A DNA stretch of 64,000 nucleotides from Rhodobacterales bacterium. GTDB taxonomy: Bacteria > Pseudomonadota > Alphaproteobacteria > Rhodobacterales > Rhodobacteraceae. The position numbers were made by a program, and so were the translations under genes. A model generated the notes under the pieces. The model did not search any database. It saw only the letters and a program-made list of their open reading frames with translations, and had not been told where the DNA came from. Positions 51,341 to 60,230 of this stretch are shown piece by piece. The stretch lies in NCBI GenBank assembly GCA_021155205.1, contig JAJNPS010000010.1:147111-211110 (forward strand), read 5' to 3'. Within the stretch, counting starts at the first letter, position 1, and each line of letters opens with the position of its first letter.

Positions 51341-53437
51341 ATGCCTCGCAATCCGCGCTATGATGCGTTGTTCGCTCCGGTGCGCATCGGTCCAAAGACC
51401 GCGCCAAACCGGTTCTTTCAGGTGCCTCATGCGTCGGGGATGACGAACGCCGCCCCGCATGTCCGCGCGGCGTTCCGCGCCATGAAGGCCGAGGGCGGCT
51501 GGGGCGTCGTGTGCACCGGGGCCTGTTCGGTCGATCCCAGTTCCGACGACAGTCCATTTCCGTTCGCCTCGATGTGGGATCAGGCCGACATCCGCAGCCA
51601 TGCCCTGATGACCGATGCTGTCCATGCCCATGGCGCGCTGGCGGGGGTGGAGTTGTGGCATGGCGGGGCGGCAGCAGTGAACCGCACCAGCCGCGTGGCC
51701 CCCCTGTCGCCGTCCGGCGTGCCGTGGATGGCCACGCATGTCGGCTTCATGTCCTCCGGTCGGCCCCGGATCATGGATGCCGCCGACATCCGGGATCTGA
51801 TCCGCTGGCATGCCGAGGCGGCCGTCAGGGCCGAAGAGGCCGGGTTCGACATCCTTTATGTCTATGCCGGCATGGGCTACCTGCCCTACCAGTTCCTGCT
51901 GGCGGACTACAACCACCGCACCGATGCCTATGGCGGGTCGGTGCGCAACCGCGTGCGCCTGACCGAGGAACTGATCGACGCCGTACGCGAGGCGACGCAT
52001 GGCCGCTGCGCCGTCGCCCTGCGCATGTCGATGCAGGAGTTGCGGGCACGCCCGTCCGAGGCGGCGGCGTCCGAGGCGCATGAGGTGATCGGCCACTTGA
52101 AGGATGCACCCGATCTTTTTGATGTCAAAATGGATTATTCCAGTTTCGACTGTGCGGCGAGCCGCTACACGCCCGAAGGCAGCCACGAGCCGGTCGTGGA
52201 TTTCATGAAATCCGTCACCGACAAGCCTGTCGTCGGCGTGGGTCGCTTTACCTCGCCCGATACAATGGCCTCGATGATCAGGCGCGGCGTCCTTGACCTC
52301 ATCGGCGGCGCACGGCCCTCCATCGCAGACCCCTTTCTGCCCGCCAAGATCAACGAGGGGCGCGAGGACGAGATCCGCGAATGCATCGGTTGCAACCTGT
52401 GCATTTCCAGCTGGCATGACGGCGTCTGGGTGCGCTGCACGCAGAACCCCACAGCGGGCGAGGAATGGCGGCGCGGCTGGCACCCCGAGGTGGTGACGCG
52501 CGACGCCAGGGGGCAGGTGCTGGTCGTGGGATCCGGCCCGGCGGGGCTGGAGGCGGCGCTGACGCTGGCACGGCGGGGGTACGACGTGGCGGTGGCCGAG
52601 AGATCGGATGATTTCGGCGGGCGGTTGTTGTGGGAGACAAAGCTGCCCGGCCTGCGCCAGTGGTTCCGCGTGGCCGACTACCGGTTGGGACGGCTGCGGC
52701 AGATGGCGAACGTCTCGCTGCATGCCCAAAGCGCGATGACGGCCGATGATGTGATGGCCTTTGGCGCGGATCACGTTGTCATCGCGACAGGCGCGCGTTG
52801 GACCGCAAAATTGTTCGGAGCCAATGAGTTGCCGACCGAAGCTCTTGTTTCCCCGCGCATCTACACGCCAGATGACATTGCGGCGGGGGTGCTGATCGAA
52901 GGCCCGGTCGCGGTCTTTGACTTCGACAACTACTACCTCGGCTCGGCCATTGCCGAGGAACTGGCGGGGCGCGGGCTGGCCACGACCTATATCACCACGG
53001 CGGGGGCTGCGCAGGCCTGGGGGTTCATGACCAACGAACAGCCGCTGGTGCATCAGGCGTTCCTCAAGGCCGGGATTGCCTGCCGGACACTGGAGATGGT
53101 GACAGATTTCGATGGCAACACACTACAAATTCAACAGATTTTCACTGGTGAGCCGCGCGAGATTGCGGCCCGGTCGCTGGTGATTGTCGGGGTGCGTCAG
53201 GGCGGGTCAACGCTGCACGCCGCGCTTGAACATGCGGACCTCAAGGCGGCCTGCATCAAGTCCCTCGCCCTGACCGGCGATGCAAATGCCCCCGGCGCCA
53301 TCGTCCACGCCGTCTATCAGGGCCACAAGACCGCGCGCGAACTGGGCCTTGCCAGGGCCGACATCCTTGTCCGCCGCGACGCCCCCTTTGCCCCGCGCGA
53401 CTTCATCCTGCCCCAGCGCGCCGAGGCGGCGGAGTGA
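51341..53437 (+). CDS. Trimethylamine/dimethylamine-dehydrogenase-like flavoprotein (N-demethylase)
   Basis: A 698-residue FMN/[4Fe-4S]/FAD-type enzyme. N-terminal old-yellow-enzyme barrel (NRFFQVPHASG, GVELWHGGAAAVN), a cluster motif CIGCNLCISSW with a fourth Cys before TQNPTAGEEWRRGWHPE near residue 347, and a C-terminal nucleotide-binding domain (VVGSGPAGLEAALTLARRGY). Compared with trimethylamine dehydrogenase, the Cys forming the 6-S-cysteinyl FMN is Ala31 and the active-site His of YVYGAH is lost (YVYAGM). It is therefore probably a demethylase for an N-methyl amino acid or betaine derivative, as in DgcA- or stachydrine-type enzymes. ATG 51341 chosen over upstream 51287. Confidence 0.87.
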   Translation: MPRNPRYDALFAPVRIGPKTAPNRFFQVPHASGMTNAAPHVRAAFRAMKAEGGWGVVCTGACSVDPSSDDSPFPFASMWDQADIRSHALMTDAVHAHGALAGVELWHGGAAAVNRTSRVAPLSPSGVPWMATHVGFMSSGRPRIMDAADIRDLIRWHAEAAVRAEEAGFDILYVYAGMGYLPYQFLLADYNHRTDAYGGSVRNRVRLTEELIDAVREATHGRCAVALRMSMQELRARPSEAAASEAHEVIGHLKDAPDLFDVKMDYSSFDCAASRYTPEGSHEPVVDFMKSVTDKPVVGVGRFTSPDTMASMIRRGVLDLIGGARPSIADPFLPAKINEGREDEIRECIGCNLCISSWHDGVWVRCTQNPTAGEEWRRGWHPEVVTRDARGQVLVVGSGPAGLEAALTLARRGYDVAVAERSDDFGGRLLWETKLPGLRQWFRVADYRLGRLRQMANVSLHAQSAMTADDVMAFGADHVVIATGARWTAKLFGANELPTEALVSPRIYTPDDIAAGVLIEGPVAVFDFDNYYLGSAIAEELAGRGLATTYITTAGAAQAWGFMTNEQPLVHQAFLKAGIACRTLEMVTDFDGNTLQIQQIFTGEPREIAARSLVIVGVRQGGSTLHAALEHADLKAACIKSLALTGDANAPGAIVHAVYQGHKTARELGLARADILVRRDAPFAPRDFILPQRAEAAE

Positions 53438-54960
53438 GCCCCGACACCCGCCGCCGCCCCAGCCCGCGCGGGGTCCGCGGTGGCGGGATCATGCAATCCC
53501 CGTTCGGCCAGCGCCCTCGCCCCTATGCCCCCATCGAGGTGATCAGCGCCGATCAGGTCGGGGCGATCCATGATGCTGCGCTGACGGTGCTGCGCGATAT
53601 CGGGATGCGCATCCTCGATCCTCGCGCGCGGGAACTCTATGCGAAGGCCGGGGCACAAGTCTCTGACTTGATGGTTCGTTTCGATCCCGCCATGATCATG
53701 GAACGGCTGAAAACCGTCCCCGCATCCTTTAGGCTGGAGGCGCGCAACCCTGCGAAATCCCTGATCGCAGGCGGCGCGCATTGCATCTATGGCGCGGTCG
53801 GCGGGCCGGCTTACGTCATGTGCAACGACAAGGGCCGCCGTGACGGCAGCTATGCCGAAATGTGCGACTATCTTCGGCTGATCCAGGCGCTGAACGTGAT
53901 CCATCAAGAGGGTGGCGGCCCGTTCGAGCCGCTCGACCTGCCGGCCAACACGCGACATCTGGATATCTACCGCGCGCAGATCACGCTGCTGGACAAGAAC
54001 TGGCAGACCCAGACCCTTGGTCATGCCCGCACCATGGACGGGATCGAGATGGCGGCGATGGCGCTGGGGACGACGCCCGAGGGGCTGACATTGCGACCGA
54101 CCCTGCTTGGCATCATCAATACCAATTCTCCCCTGCAACTCGACATCCCGATGGCCGAGGGGCTGATCGCGATGGCCGAACACGGGCAGGTGCTGGCGAT
54201 CACGCCCTTTACCCTTGCCGGTGCCATGGCCCCCGTCACCATCGCCGGCGCGCTGGTGCAGCAGCACGCCGAGGCGATGGCCGGGATCGTGCTGACCCAG
54301 ATCGTGCGGCCCGGCGTGCCGGTGATGTATGGCGGGTTTACCTCCAACGTCGACATGCGGTCCGGTGCCCCCGCTTTTGGCACCCCCGAATACACCAAGG
54401 CGGCGCAGGCGACGGGGCAGCTTGCCCGGCATATCGGCGTCCCCTTCCGCAGTTCCAACGTCACGGCGGCGAACGAGGTCGACGCCCAGGCAGCTTATGA
54501 GTCGCAAATGGCGATCTGGGGGGCGCTGATGGGGGGCGCGCATCTTCTGAACCATTGCGCCGGCTGGATGCATGGCGGGCTGACGGCAAGCTTCGAAAAA
54601 CTGATCCTCGATGCGGAAATGCTGCAGATGATGGATGCCTATTTCACCCCCATTGCGACCGATCCTGCGTCACTGGCGCTGGACGCTATCCGCGAGGCCG
54701 GCCCCGGCGGTCATTTCTTTGGCACCGCGCACACGATGGACCGCTATGAAACCGCGTTCCACACGCCCTTGATTTCCACCTGGGATAATTATCCCAACTG
54801 GCTGGAAAAAGGCGGCACAGACGCGCGCGCGCGCGCCAATGCGGTCTGGAAAGACCTGCTGCGTCAGCACGAGGACCCCGCGATTGACCAAAGTCTGGTC
54901 GAGGCACTTGACGCATATGTCGCACATCGCAAGGAACAGGGTGGTGCGCCGATGAATTGA
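53434..54960 (+). CDS. MttB-family (non-pyrrolysine) methyltransferase
   Basis: A 508-residue TIM-barrel protein of the trimethylamine methyltransferase superfamily: AALTVLRDIGMRILDPRARE, NVIHQEGGGPFEPLDLPANT, LGTTPEGLTLRPTLLGIINT, GVPVMYGGFTSNVDMRSGAP, GGHFFGTAHTM. There is no in-frame amber codon, so it is a non-Pyl member like the glycine-betaine, proline-betaine or carnitine methyltransferases. These pass a methyl group to a corrinoid protein, which is not in the window. GTG 53434 overlaps the flavoprotein stop; ATG 53491 is an alternative start. It probably removes the first methyl from a quaternary amine and the flavoprotein handles a later one. Confidence 0.85.
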   Translation: MSPDTRRRPSPRGVRGGGIMQSPFGQRPRPYAPIEVISADQVGAIHDAALTVLRDIGMRILDPRARELYAKAGAQVSDLMVRFDPAMIMERLKTVPASFRLEARNPAKSLIAGGAHCIYGAVGGPAYVMCNDKGRRDGSYAEMCDYLRLIQALNVIHQEGGGPFEPLDLPANTRHLDIYRAQITLLDKNWQTQTLGHARTMDGIEMAAMALGTTPEGLTLRPTLLGIINTNSPLQLDIPMAEGLIAMAEHGQVLAITPFTLAGAMAPVTIAGALVQQHAEAMAGIVLTQIVRPGVPVMYGGFTSNVDMRSGAPAFGTPEYTKAAQATGQLARHIGVPFRSSNVTAANEVDAQAAYESQMAIWGALMGGAHLLNHCAGWMHGGLTASFEKLILDAEMLQMMDAYFTPIATDPASLALDAIREAGPGGHFFGTAHTMDRYETAFHTPLISTWDNYPNWLEKGGTDARARANAVWKDLLRQHEDPAIDQSLVEALDAYVAHRKEQGGAPMN

Positions 54961-54974
54961 CTGGAAAGTCAATT
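54955..54974. promoter_or_regulatory. 20-bp inverted repeat, putative BetI-like TetR operator
   Basis: AATTGACT-GGAA-AGTCAATT: perfect 8-bp arms straddling the stop of the MttB gene, upstream of the porin gene. Its ATTGA...TCAAT ends resemble BetI operators. The matching regulator would be the TetR protein at 55695. Confidence 0.5.
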
Positions 54975-55043
54975 GGACTGGCGGCAGACTTCGTATCCTA
55001 AATCCTCTCGACAAAAGGACCATCAATCGGAAAGGCGGACCAG

Positions 55044-55694
55044 ATGATCAAGACTTCGGCAAAAGCAATCGCGCTCATCCTGGCGGGTACTTTGCCATCG
55101 GCAGCACAGGACGTCATCGTCTATGGTGGCGGAGAGTTGGAGTACCTCTTTGCACCCGGCGGATCGGGCAGCGCGGACACGGCCACCTTGTCGGCCTATG
55201 TCGAGGCCGAGGTGAACGGAGCCTATCTCGGCTTTTCGGGCGAGGTCGCGAATGACAGCGTTGCCAATGAATTGACGGCCTATGTCGGCTATCGGCGCGA
55301 TCTTGACAGCGGGTTCAGCTATGACCTGAGCTATACGCAGTATTACTACCCGAATGACGGCGGCGCCTGCTGCGGCGAGATTCTGCTGTCGCTGGGCCAG
55401 ACGCTGGGCGACAAGGCGTCGGTGTCGCTGGACATCTACCACGTGCCCGATGACAGCACGAGCAGCGCCTATGTCGGCATTGCCTACGATTTCACCGACA
55501 AGTGGAACGGATCGGTCAACTATGGCGTCTACGAAGTCGCGGGCGCAGGGAACGAGACCGAGTGGGACATCGGCGCGACATACGCCATCACGGACGAACT
55601 TGCCCTGGATGCGCGGTTCTACGACGGGTCAGAATATGTCGACGGCTACTTCGGCCTGTCCATGACCTTTGACACGACGATTTTCGGCGGCTGA
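55044..55694 (+). CDS. TorF family putative porin
   Basis: A 216-residue outer-membrane protein. Sec signal MIKTSAKAIALILAGTLPSA, then alternating aromatic/polar beta strands (ELTAYVGYRRDLDSGFSYDL, SYTQYYYPNDGG, VSLDIYHVPDDSTSSAYVGI) as in the Gcw_chp/TorF family of small beta-barrels. No transport data follow from sequence. Its downstream neighbour, the TetR regulator, starts immediately after its TGA. It may let the quaternary amine substrate into the periplasm. Confidence 0.8.
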   Translation: MIKTSAKAIALILAGTLPSAAQDVIVYGGGELEYLFAPGGSGSADTATLSAYVEAEVNGAYLGFSGEVANDSVANELTAYVGYRRDLDSGFSYDLSYTQYYYPNDGGACCGEILLSLGQTLGDKASVSLDIYHVPDDSTSSAYVGIAYDFTDKWNGSVNYGVYEVAGAGNETEWDIGATYAITDELALDARFYDGSEYVDGYFGLSMTFDTTIFGG

Positions 55695-56327
55695 ATGGCC
55701 GGGGCCAAGGGCCGATCCGCGCTTGCCGTGCAGGATCGGCCGAAATACACCCGCCTGACCGGCGAGGAACGCCGCGCCCATCTGATCGAGGCCGCGCGCG
55801 CCTGCATCGCCCGCGGCGGCATCCAGCAGTTCACGGTCGACAAGGTCTGCGTCGAGGCCGGGATTTCGCGCGGGCTGATCGCGCATCATTTCGGGTCGAT
55901 CAATGGGCTGCTGGCGGCAGTCTATGCGCGCGTCTATGCCGAAAGCCTGCCCGATCCGGCGAACGCGGCGACCCCCGAGGCACGCATCACGGCCCTGATC
56001 GACAGCTATGTCGACCCGCGCTTTTTCAACCGCGAGGCGCTGAATGTCTGGCTGGCGCTGTGGGGGCAGATTTCCGTCAATGCCGAACTTGGGGCAGAGC
56101 ATCGCCGCCAGTATGCGGCCTATCTGGATGGTGTGACCACGGCGATTGCGGCACTGGCGCGGGAACGCGGGTGCAGTGTCGATGCAAGCGCGCTGGCCAA
56201 GGCGCTGATCTGCCTCGCCGACGGTCTGGGCCTGCAGCATTGCCTTGATCCCGGTGTGATGCCATCGGGCGAGGCGCGTGCGCTGTGCCTGGCCTTTCTG
56301 GAGCCGCATCTGGGTCCTGTCGGCTAG
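55695..56327 (+). CDS. BetI-like TetR family regulator
   Basis: A 210-residue TetR protein. HTH at residues about 20-65 (EERRAHLIEAARACIARGGI, FTVDKVCVEAGISRGLIAHH, FGSINGLLAAVYA) and a BetI-type C-terminal domain (ALNVWLALWGQISVNAELGA, HRRQYAAYLDGV, ICLADGLGLQHCLDP). BetI-type repressors sense choline, betaine or related amines, in agreement with the MttB and flavoprotein genes upstream. Starts directly after the porin stop (TGAATG). Confidence 0.87.
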   Translation: MAGAKGRSALAVQDRPKYTRLTGEERRAHLIEAARACIARGGIQQFTVDKVCVEAGISRGLIAHHFGSINGLLAAVYARVYAESLPDPANAATPEARITALIDSYVDPRFFNREALNVWLALWGQISVNAELGAEHRRQYAAYLDGVTTAIAALARERGCSVDASALAKALICLADGLGLQHCLDPGVMPSGEARALCLAFLEPHLGPVG

Positions 56328-56398
56328 ACTTGCGCTTTGATGTTGACGCAACGCATGGCTAGTTGCATCGTCGTTCAAGAAGGGTGGGGGAACCCGAA

Positions 56399-58417
56399 AT
56401 GGACGTGATATCCCAAGGCTGGCCCTATCAGGTCGAGGTTATCGAGAACCTCTTTGTCCCCCTGCCCGACGGGACGCGCCTTGCCGCCAAGCTGTGGCGG
56501 CCCATGGGCGCCGGTCCTGTCCCCGCGATCCTGGAATATCTGCCCTACCGCAAGCGCGACGGCAGCCGCGCACGCGACAACAAGATGCACTCGTATCTCG
56601 CGGGGCATGGCTATGCCTGCGTGCGCCTGGATATCCGCGGCACCGGCGACAGTCAGGGGCTGATCGACGACGAATACACCGTGACCGAACAGCAGGACGG
56701 CTGCGACGCCATCGGCTGGATTGCGGATCAGGACTGGTGCGACGGGCAGGTCGCGATGTGCGGGATTTCCTGGGGCGGGTTCAACGGCCTCCAGATTGCC
56801 GCGCGCAGGCCCCCGGCGTTGAAGACGATCATCACCGTCGGCTCCACCGATGACCGCTATGCGACCGACATCCACTGGGTCGGCGGGTGTCTTTCCAAGG
56901 ACAACTTCGACTGGTCCGCCACGATGCTGGCGATGAACGACCTGCCGCCGGACCCCGAACTTGTGGGCGAGGCGTGGCGCGACATGTGGCGCGCGCGGAT
57001 GGGGCACAACCGCCCGTGGTTCCTCGACTGGCTGCGCCACCAGCGGCGGGATGCCTACTGGAAGCAAGGTTCGGTCTGCGAGGATTTCCAAGCCATTCAA
57101 ATCCCCGTCTATGCCGTCTCGGGCTGGGCCGACAACTATTCCGAAAGCGTCCCGCGCCTGATGGCGGGTCTGTCCGTTCCCTGCCGCGGCCTGATCGGCC
57201 CCTGGGCACATTCCTTCCCGCATGACGTCGCGGTGGAGCCTGCCATCGGCTGGCTGCAAGAGGTCCTTCGCTGGTGCGATCACTGGATGAAGGGGCGTGA
57301 CACGGGGATCATGGAGGAACCCCAGTATCGCGTATGGATGCAGGACAGCGTGCCACCGCAGACCTGCTATCGCGAGCGGGCGGGGCGCTGGGTGGGCGAG
57401 GATCAGTGGCCCTCGCCCCGCATCGCGCATCGCAAGCTGCATTTGAACGCCGGGGGGAGGTTGGCCGACACGGCAACGCCTGCGACCAACCTGCCAATCT
57501 GTTCCCCCCTCTGGGTCGGGATCGCCGCCGGAGAGGTCGGGCGTTACGGCGACGATGCCGACTGGGCCACCGACCAGCGCGAGGATGACGGCGGCTCGCT
57601 GGTGTTCACGACCCCTCCCCTGCCCGCCCGCACCGAAATCCTCGGCGCGCCGCAACTGCATCTGCGGTTCAGCGTGGACAAGCCCTTGGCGCTGGTTGCG
57701 GTACGCCTGAACGACGTGATGCCGGACGGGCGGTCGACCCGCGTCACCGTCGGTTTCCTGAACCTGACGCACCGTGACAGTCACGAACACCCGACCCCGC
57801 TGGAGCCGGGGCTGGTCTACGACGCAGTTGTCGACCTCGACGACATCGCGCATGCGTTTCCGGCGGGGCACCGGATCGCCGTGTCGCTGTCCACCACCTA
57901 TTGGCCGATCTGCTGGCCCTCGCCCGACCTTGCCACCCTGACGCTTCATACCGGCGAGACTTGGCTTGACCTGCCCGTCCGCCCGGAAAACCCCGCCGAT
58001 GCCAACCTGCGGGCGTTCGATCCGCCGGAGTCCGGCGAGAAAACCCCCGAAATCGACCACCCCGTCCCCGACCCTTCGCGCCGCACCGTCCATCGTGACC
58101 TTCTTGGCAGCAAGATGTCGGTCAACTTCCCCCGCTGGACCTATGCAACCGAGATGCCGGATATCGGCCAGACCGTCACCAGTTCCGGCTATGCGCGGTT
58201 CCATATCACCGACGGCGATCCCCTTTCCGCCACGTCCGAATGCGGCTATTCTGTTGAAGTCAAACGCAAGGATACTACCGTCGGCCACCGCTCCGAAGGC
58301 ACCCTCACCTGCGACGCCACGCATTTCCGCGTCATCACGCATCTGACCGTCACCGAGAATGGCGCGGCCATCTTTGAACGCCACTGGGACGAAAGGATCG
58401 CGCGTGACCTGGTCTGA
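56399..58417 (+). CDS. CocE/NonD family hydrolase (S15 X-Pro dipeptidyl-peptidase-like)
   Basis: A 672-residue serine hydrolase. Alpha/beta-hydrolase core with nucleophile GISWGG (Ser about 123), acid Asp in SGWADNYSE (about 243) and His in GPWAHSFPHD (about 270), followed by a jelly-roll C-terminal domain (LGAPQLHLRFSVDKPLALVA, HAFPAGHRIAVSLSTTYWPI). Family members cleave esters or X-Pro amide bonds. No signal peptide, so cytosolic. ATG 56399 chosen; the frame opens 12 codons earlier. It is 12 bp upstream of a complete dipeptide importer and probably processes what that importer brings in. Confidence 0.88.
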   Translation: MDVISQGWPYQVEVIENLFVPLPDGTRLAAKLWRPMGAGPVPAILEYLPYRKRDGSRARDNKMHSYLAGHGYACVRLDIRGTGDSQGLIDDEYTVTEQQDGCDAIGWIADQDWCDGQVAMCGISWGGFNGLQIAARRPPALKTIITVGSTDDRYATDIHWVGGCLSKDNFDWSATMLAMNDLPPDPELVGEAWRDMWRARMGHNRPWFLDWLRHQRRDAYWKQGSVCEDFQAIQIPVYAVSGWADNYSESVPRLMAGLSVPCRGLIGPWAHSFPHDVAVEPAIGWLQEVLRWCDHWMKGRDTGIMEEPQYRVWMQDSVPPQTCYRERAGRWVGEDQWPSPRIAHRKLHLNAGGRLADTATPATNLPICSPLWVGIAAGEVGRYGDDADWATDQREDDGGSLVFTTPPLPARTEILGAPQLHLRFSVDKPLALVAVRLNDVMPDGRSTRVTVGFLNLTHRDSHEHPTPLEPGLVYDAVVDLDDIAHAFPAGHRIAVSLSTTYWPICWPSPDLATLTLHTGETWLDLPVRPENPADANLRAFDPPESGEKTPEIDHPVPDPSRRTVHRDLLGSKMSVNFPRWTYATEMPDIGQTVTSSGYARFHITDGDPLSATSECGYSVEVKRKDTTVGHRSEGTLTCDATHFRVITHLTVTENGAAIFERHWDERIARDLV

Positions 58418-58429
58418 GGCGTCCCCCTG

Positions 58430-59380
58430 ATGCTGAACTATGCCATCAAGCGCATTGGTCTGGCCTTCGCGATCCTGATCACGGTGATGCTGGCGATGTA
58501 CGCGATGGTGTTTCTGGTGCCCGGCGATCCGGCATCGCTTGCCCTTGGTCCCCGGGCCACGCCGGAACTGAAGGAAATCCTGCGTGAGCGAATGGGGCTG
58601 GATCAGCCGGTCCTGACGCAAATCTGGAATTTTTTCCGCAATGCCGCGACGGGTGATCTTGGTTATGACGTCTGGTCGAAACGCCCGGTGTTCGACCAGA
58701 TCCTGGAGTTTTTCCCGTCCACCCTTTTCCTTGGCGTCGTGGCCCTTGGTTGGGCGCTGATCCTTGGCATCCTCCTCGGCTGTGCCGCCGTCGTCTGGCG
58801 CGGCACCGTCACCGACAAGCTCCTCGGCATCCTGTCGGTCAGCCTGATCTCGATCCCATCCTTTGTCGTCGCGATCTACGCCCTTTTGATCTTCGCCGTC
58901 TGGCTGCGCTGGCTGCCTGCGATCGGTGGCGGCGAGGCGGGTGACATCGGCAGCCAGCTGCGCGCCGTGATCCTGCCAGCGTTCGCCCTTGGCATCGGCT
59001 GGGTCGGCTATATTGCCCGCCTTGTCCGCGCCTCGATGCTGGAGGTGATGGGCGAAAACCATATCCGTACCGCCCGCGCATTTGGCCTGCCCGAGGGGCG
59101 GATCGTGTTCCGCTATGCCCTGCGCATCGCGATCATCCCGACCGTGGCGATCCTGGCGGTCGGGTTCGGGTCGATCCTGTCGAGCGCGGTGTTCGTCGAA
59201 ACCGTGTTTTCCCGCCCCGGCATCGGCACGCTGATCACCGCGGCGGTGGAGAAACGGAACTATCCGGTGGTCATGGGCACGGTCCTCTTCATGACCGCGT
59301 TCTATCTGATCGTCGTTACCGCCGCTGACCTCTTGATCGCACGGCTGGACCCGAGGGTGCGCGATGTCTATCGCGGTTGA
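58430..59380 (+). CDS. Dipeptide/oligopeptide ABC transporter permease (DppB type)
   Basis: A 316-residue permease of normal length: N-terminal IKRIGLAFAILITVMLAMYA, LVPGDPASLALG, six hydrophobic spans and an EAA-type loop (NHIRTARAFGLPEGRIVFRY). It overlaps the DppC gene by 17 bp. Intact counterpart of the truncated gene at 46094. Confidence 0.92.
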   Translation: MLNYAIKRIGLAFAILITVMLAMYAMVFLVPGDPASLALGPRATPELKEILRERMGLDQPVLTQIWNFFRNAATGDLGYDVWSKRPVFDQILEFFPSTLFLGVVALGWALILGILLGCAAVVWRGTVTDKLLGILSVSLISIPSFVVAIYALLIFAVWLRWLPAIGGGEAGDIGSQLRAVILPAFALGIGWVGYIARLVRASMLEVMGENHIRTARAFGLPEGRIVFRYALRIAIIPTVAILAVGFGSILSSAVFVETVFSRPGIGTLITAAVEKRNYPVVMGTVLFMTAFYLIVVTAADLLIARLDPRVRDVYRG

Positions 59381-60230
59381 GGTCCGCAGCGACAGTGCCT
59401 GGCGCAGGCTTTTGCGCGACCCGATGGGAGTGTTCGGGCTGAGCCTTGTCGTGACCTTTGTCGCGATGGCGGCGCTCGCCCCGATGATCGCGCCCCATGA
59501 CCCGGTCAAGCTGTCTGTCGTCGACAGGTTCCAGTCCACCAGCCTTGTGCATTGGGCGGGGACGGATCAGCTGGGCCGGGACCTTCTGTCGCGTATCATC
59601 TTTGGCGCGCGGACGGCGCTGTTCATCGCGCTGACCTCGGTGGGGCTGGCGGGGCTGATCGGGGTGATCCTGGGCATGATCGCAGGCTACGGGCCGCGCT
59701 GGCTGGACAGTCTTCTGGTCCTGGTGTTCGACAGTGTGTCGTCCCTGCCGATGATCATGCTGGCACTGGCGGTGATCACCGTGATCGGCCCCGGCACCAC
59801 CACCCTGATCCTTGTCGTTGTCCTCGTGTCGATCCCCGGCTATGCGCGGCTGATCCGTGCGCAGACGCTGACCCTTGCGGGCAGCGATTTCGTTCTGGCG
59901 GAACGCGCCATGGGCGCGTCCACCCCCCGCATCCTGTTGCGGCATGTCCTGCCCAATGTCGTCGGCCCGCTGGTCATCGTCCTCAGCATGGACATCCCCG
60001 TCATCATCATGCTTGAGGCTGGGCTAAGCTACCTGAACCTCGGGGTGCGCCCGCCGACCCCAAGCTGGGGGAACATCCTTTACGATGGCTATACATCGCT
60101 GCGATCGGCCCCCTCTATGGTCGTCATCGCAGGTATCCCCCTGGTGCTTTCGACGCTGGGATTTACATTTCTTGGCGAGGGGTTGCGCGACGCGCTTGAC
60201 CCGAAACTGCAAGTGCGGGGCCTGCGATGA
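59364..60230 (+). CDS. Dipeptide/oligopeptide ABC transporter permease (DppC type)
   Basis: A 288-residue permease: N-terminal SAWRRLLRDPMGVFGLSLV, HWAGTDQLGRDLLSRIIFGA (conserved GTDxLGRD), six spans and an EAA loop (VLAERAMGASTPRILLRHVL). Its stop overlaps the next ATG (ATGA). Confidence 0.93.
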   Translation: MSIAVEVRSDSAWRRLLRDPMGVFGLSLVVTFVAMAALAPMIAPHDPVKLSVVDRFQSTSLVHWAGTDQLGRDLLSRIIFGARTALFIALTSVGLAGLIGVILGMIAGYGPRWLDSLLVLVFDSVSSLPMIMLALAVITVIGPGTTTLILVVVLVSIPGYARLIRAQTLTLAGSDFVLAERAMGASTPRILLRHVLPNVVGPLVIVLSMDIPVIIMLEAGLSYLNLGVRPPTPSWGNILYDGYTSLRSAPSMVVIAGIPLVLSTLGFTFLGEGLRDALDPKLQVRGLR

